Position numbers and translations under genes: made by a program. A stretch of DNA of 32,796 nucleotides from Actinomycetes bacterium (lineage in GTDB: Bacteria; Actinomycetota; Actinomycetes; S36-B12). The stretch lies in contig JAHECS010000006.1 of assembly GCA_024641635.1 (NCBI GenBank), forward strand, positions 87,968 to 120,763, given 5' to 3'. The stretch's first letter is position 1. Every line of letters starts with the position of its first letter. Below are positions 32,051-32,796 of the stretch, in pieces. The notes under the pieces are model-generated. The model saw only the letters and a program-made list of their open reading frames with translations, made no database searches and was not told where the DNA came from.

Positions 32051-32380
32051 ATGGCCACCCGTGAAGACGCAACCTTGATGGTTGACATCCTGAAGTGGAG
32101 CTCCGACGCCGGCGCCATGGACGCGTCGCTGGCCCTGATGTCTCCCGATTTCGACCCGGAGACGGCCTCAGCGTCCGATCGCCACGTGTTCGTCATCCTC
32201 ATGATGGGCGAGACCATCGGCACCTTCACCAAGCAGGGGCTCCTGGACAAGGACCTCATCTACGACCTGTGGGCTCCGGCGATGCTCTGGTCGATGGTCG
32301 GACCCGCGGCTATCCGGCAGCGCGAGAAGGTCGGCGTCCCGCAGCTCTGGGAGAACTTCGAGTCGCTCGCCCTCGGCTAG
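32051..32380 (+). CDS. DUF4760-like hypothetical protein
   Basis: A 109-aa soluble protein, MATREDATLMVDILKWSSDA onward, with helix-rich segments including HVFVILMMGETIGTFTKQGL and LIYDLWAPAMLWSMV, similar to small DUF4760-type proteins; family assignment is tentative. AGGAGGA lies just upstream of the ATG. It terminates in the tetramer CTAG shared with the convergent ApbE gene. Confidence 0.7.
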   Translation: MATREDATLMVDILKWSSDAGAMDASLALMSPDFDPETASASDRHVFVILMMGETIGTFTKQGLLDKDLIYDLWAPAMLWSMVGPAAIRQREKVGVPQLWENFESLALG

Positions 32381-32796
32381 CGAAAGGTGCCCCCGAGAGC
32401 TGAGTCGAACGCGACCCCGTACGTGTAGGCGACGCCGCCAACCACCAGATGCAGGGACCATGCGGGACCCAGCGCAGCGATCCAGGCTGCAGCGCCCACA
32501 CCTCGAACCAGGGCTGCGGTGGCCAGCGCATCCGCCTCGCCGAGGTCCGGTCCCACGACCGTCGCGCTGTCGACAGAGAGGGCCGTCCCGCCCGTGGCCG
32601 GGTCGATGACGTGCTCGCCTCGCTCGTACCGGCCGGAGGTGGCCATCGCCTCGTCCTGCAGAGCGACCACGGCGATGACCTCGTCTGGCGCGTGCGGGTT
32701 CAGGATGCCGACCGGCCAGCCGCACCCCGATCCGGGATCCTCGTCGCCGCGAGCGACGACGTCACCGCCCGCATTGATGAGGTGGTCGCCGAATCC
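32377..32796 (-). CDS. apbE: FAD:protein FMN transferase (ApbE), C-terminal part
   Basis: The 3' end of a flavin transferase gene that attaches FMN covalently to Thr/Ser of partner proteins. Visible from the window edge: GFGDHLINAGGDVVARG (the INAGGD metal/FAD motif), then VVALQDEAMATSGRYERGEH and VIDPATGG, the ApbE signature (ATSGxYxRG..IIDP.TG), followed by the C-terminal core ending in ALGGTFR. Frame is open to the last base 32796, so the gene is truncated by the window, not damaged. About 139 residues are seen of a typical 300-340. Shares its TAG stop with the DUF4760-like gene on the opposite strand. Confidence 0.93.
   Translation of the reverse strand, partial: GFGDHLINAGGDVVARGDEDPGSGCGWPVGILNPHAPDEVIAVVALQDEAMATSGRYERGEHVIDPATGGTALSVDSATVVGPDLGEADALATAALVRGVGAAAWIAALGPAWSLHLVVGGVAYTYGVAFDSALGGTFR

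Noticed and set aside
1-32796. CRISPR arrays, tRNA or rRNA genes, insertion sequences, prophage genes
   Set aside because: No regularly spaced repeats, cloverleaf-like sequences, transposase or integrase motifs were seen.

Overview
The window reads as a chromosomal stretch from a high-GC Gram-positive bacterium (Actinobacteria). The evidence is strongly G/C-biased third codon positions, many GTG starts, long antisense shadow frames, and typical actinobacterial families: an F420-type PPOX protein, PspC sensor kinases, an MmpL-like RND transporter, AURK-free short intergenic gaps with ATGA/GTGA overlaps, and a hydrolase-cyclase fusion. A Nocardioidaceae-like or related lineage is possible, but no marker here settles the genus. 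I saw no rRNA, tRNA, CRISPR array, transposase, integrase or prophage gene. All gaps between called genes are shorter than 300 bases.

Layout. 16-1553: a two-gene ABC importer/exporter pair with a FetB-type permease and a PstB-like ATPase. 1614-2975 (minus): alpha/beta-hydrolase fused to a class III nucleotide cyclase domain. 3130-6354: a large MMPL transporter, then a small GerW/YtfJ-like membrane protein. 6458-11190: sbcD-sbcC (DNA end-processing nuclease) and a directly abutting arylamine N-acetyltransferase. 11268-13557: small metabolic and stress genes (DUF4242 protein, glutathione peroxidase, aldo/keto reductase, small alpha/beta-barrel protein). 13582-16286 (minus): an S51-peptidase-like protein with a cysteinyl-tRNA-synthetase-like tail, a relic of a cysteine synthase 3' end, and a COG4705 membrane protein preceded by tandem 11-bp repeats. 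16437-17669: MFS exporter. 17778-18745 (minus): HPF/RaiA-like protein and a PPOX protein.

18800-24346 (minus) is the most distinctive block. It appears to be a single operon of four genes: a RecQ-type helicase fused to a phosphoribosyltransferase domain, a protein of unknown function, a RecB-family Fe-S nuclease, and a large protein with two Fe-S nuclease-like halves, the first apparently catalytically dead. Three C-x2-C-x5-C clusters are thus encoded next to one helicase. It could be a DNA-repair or defence module; the sequence alone cannot decide.

24472-29242 is an envelope-stress signalling locus: a LuxR-type response regulator and PspC-domain histidine kinase (ATGA-coupled), the GTPase RsgA, and a separate PspC/LiaF-like membrane protein with a small membrane partner. 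The promoters of the kinase operon and of the PspC/LiaF-like gene share a 17-bp imperfect palindrome, suggesting one regulator controls both. 29368-32796 holds mostly exported or small unknown proteins (a lipoprotein, two secreted proteins, DUF1905 and DUF4760-like proteins) and the 3' end of an ApbE flavin transferase that runs off the window.
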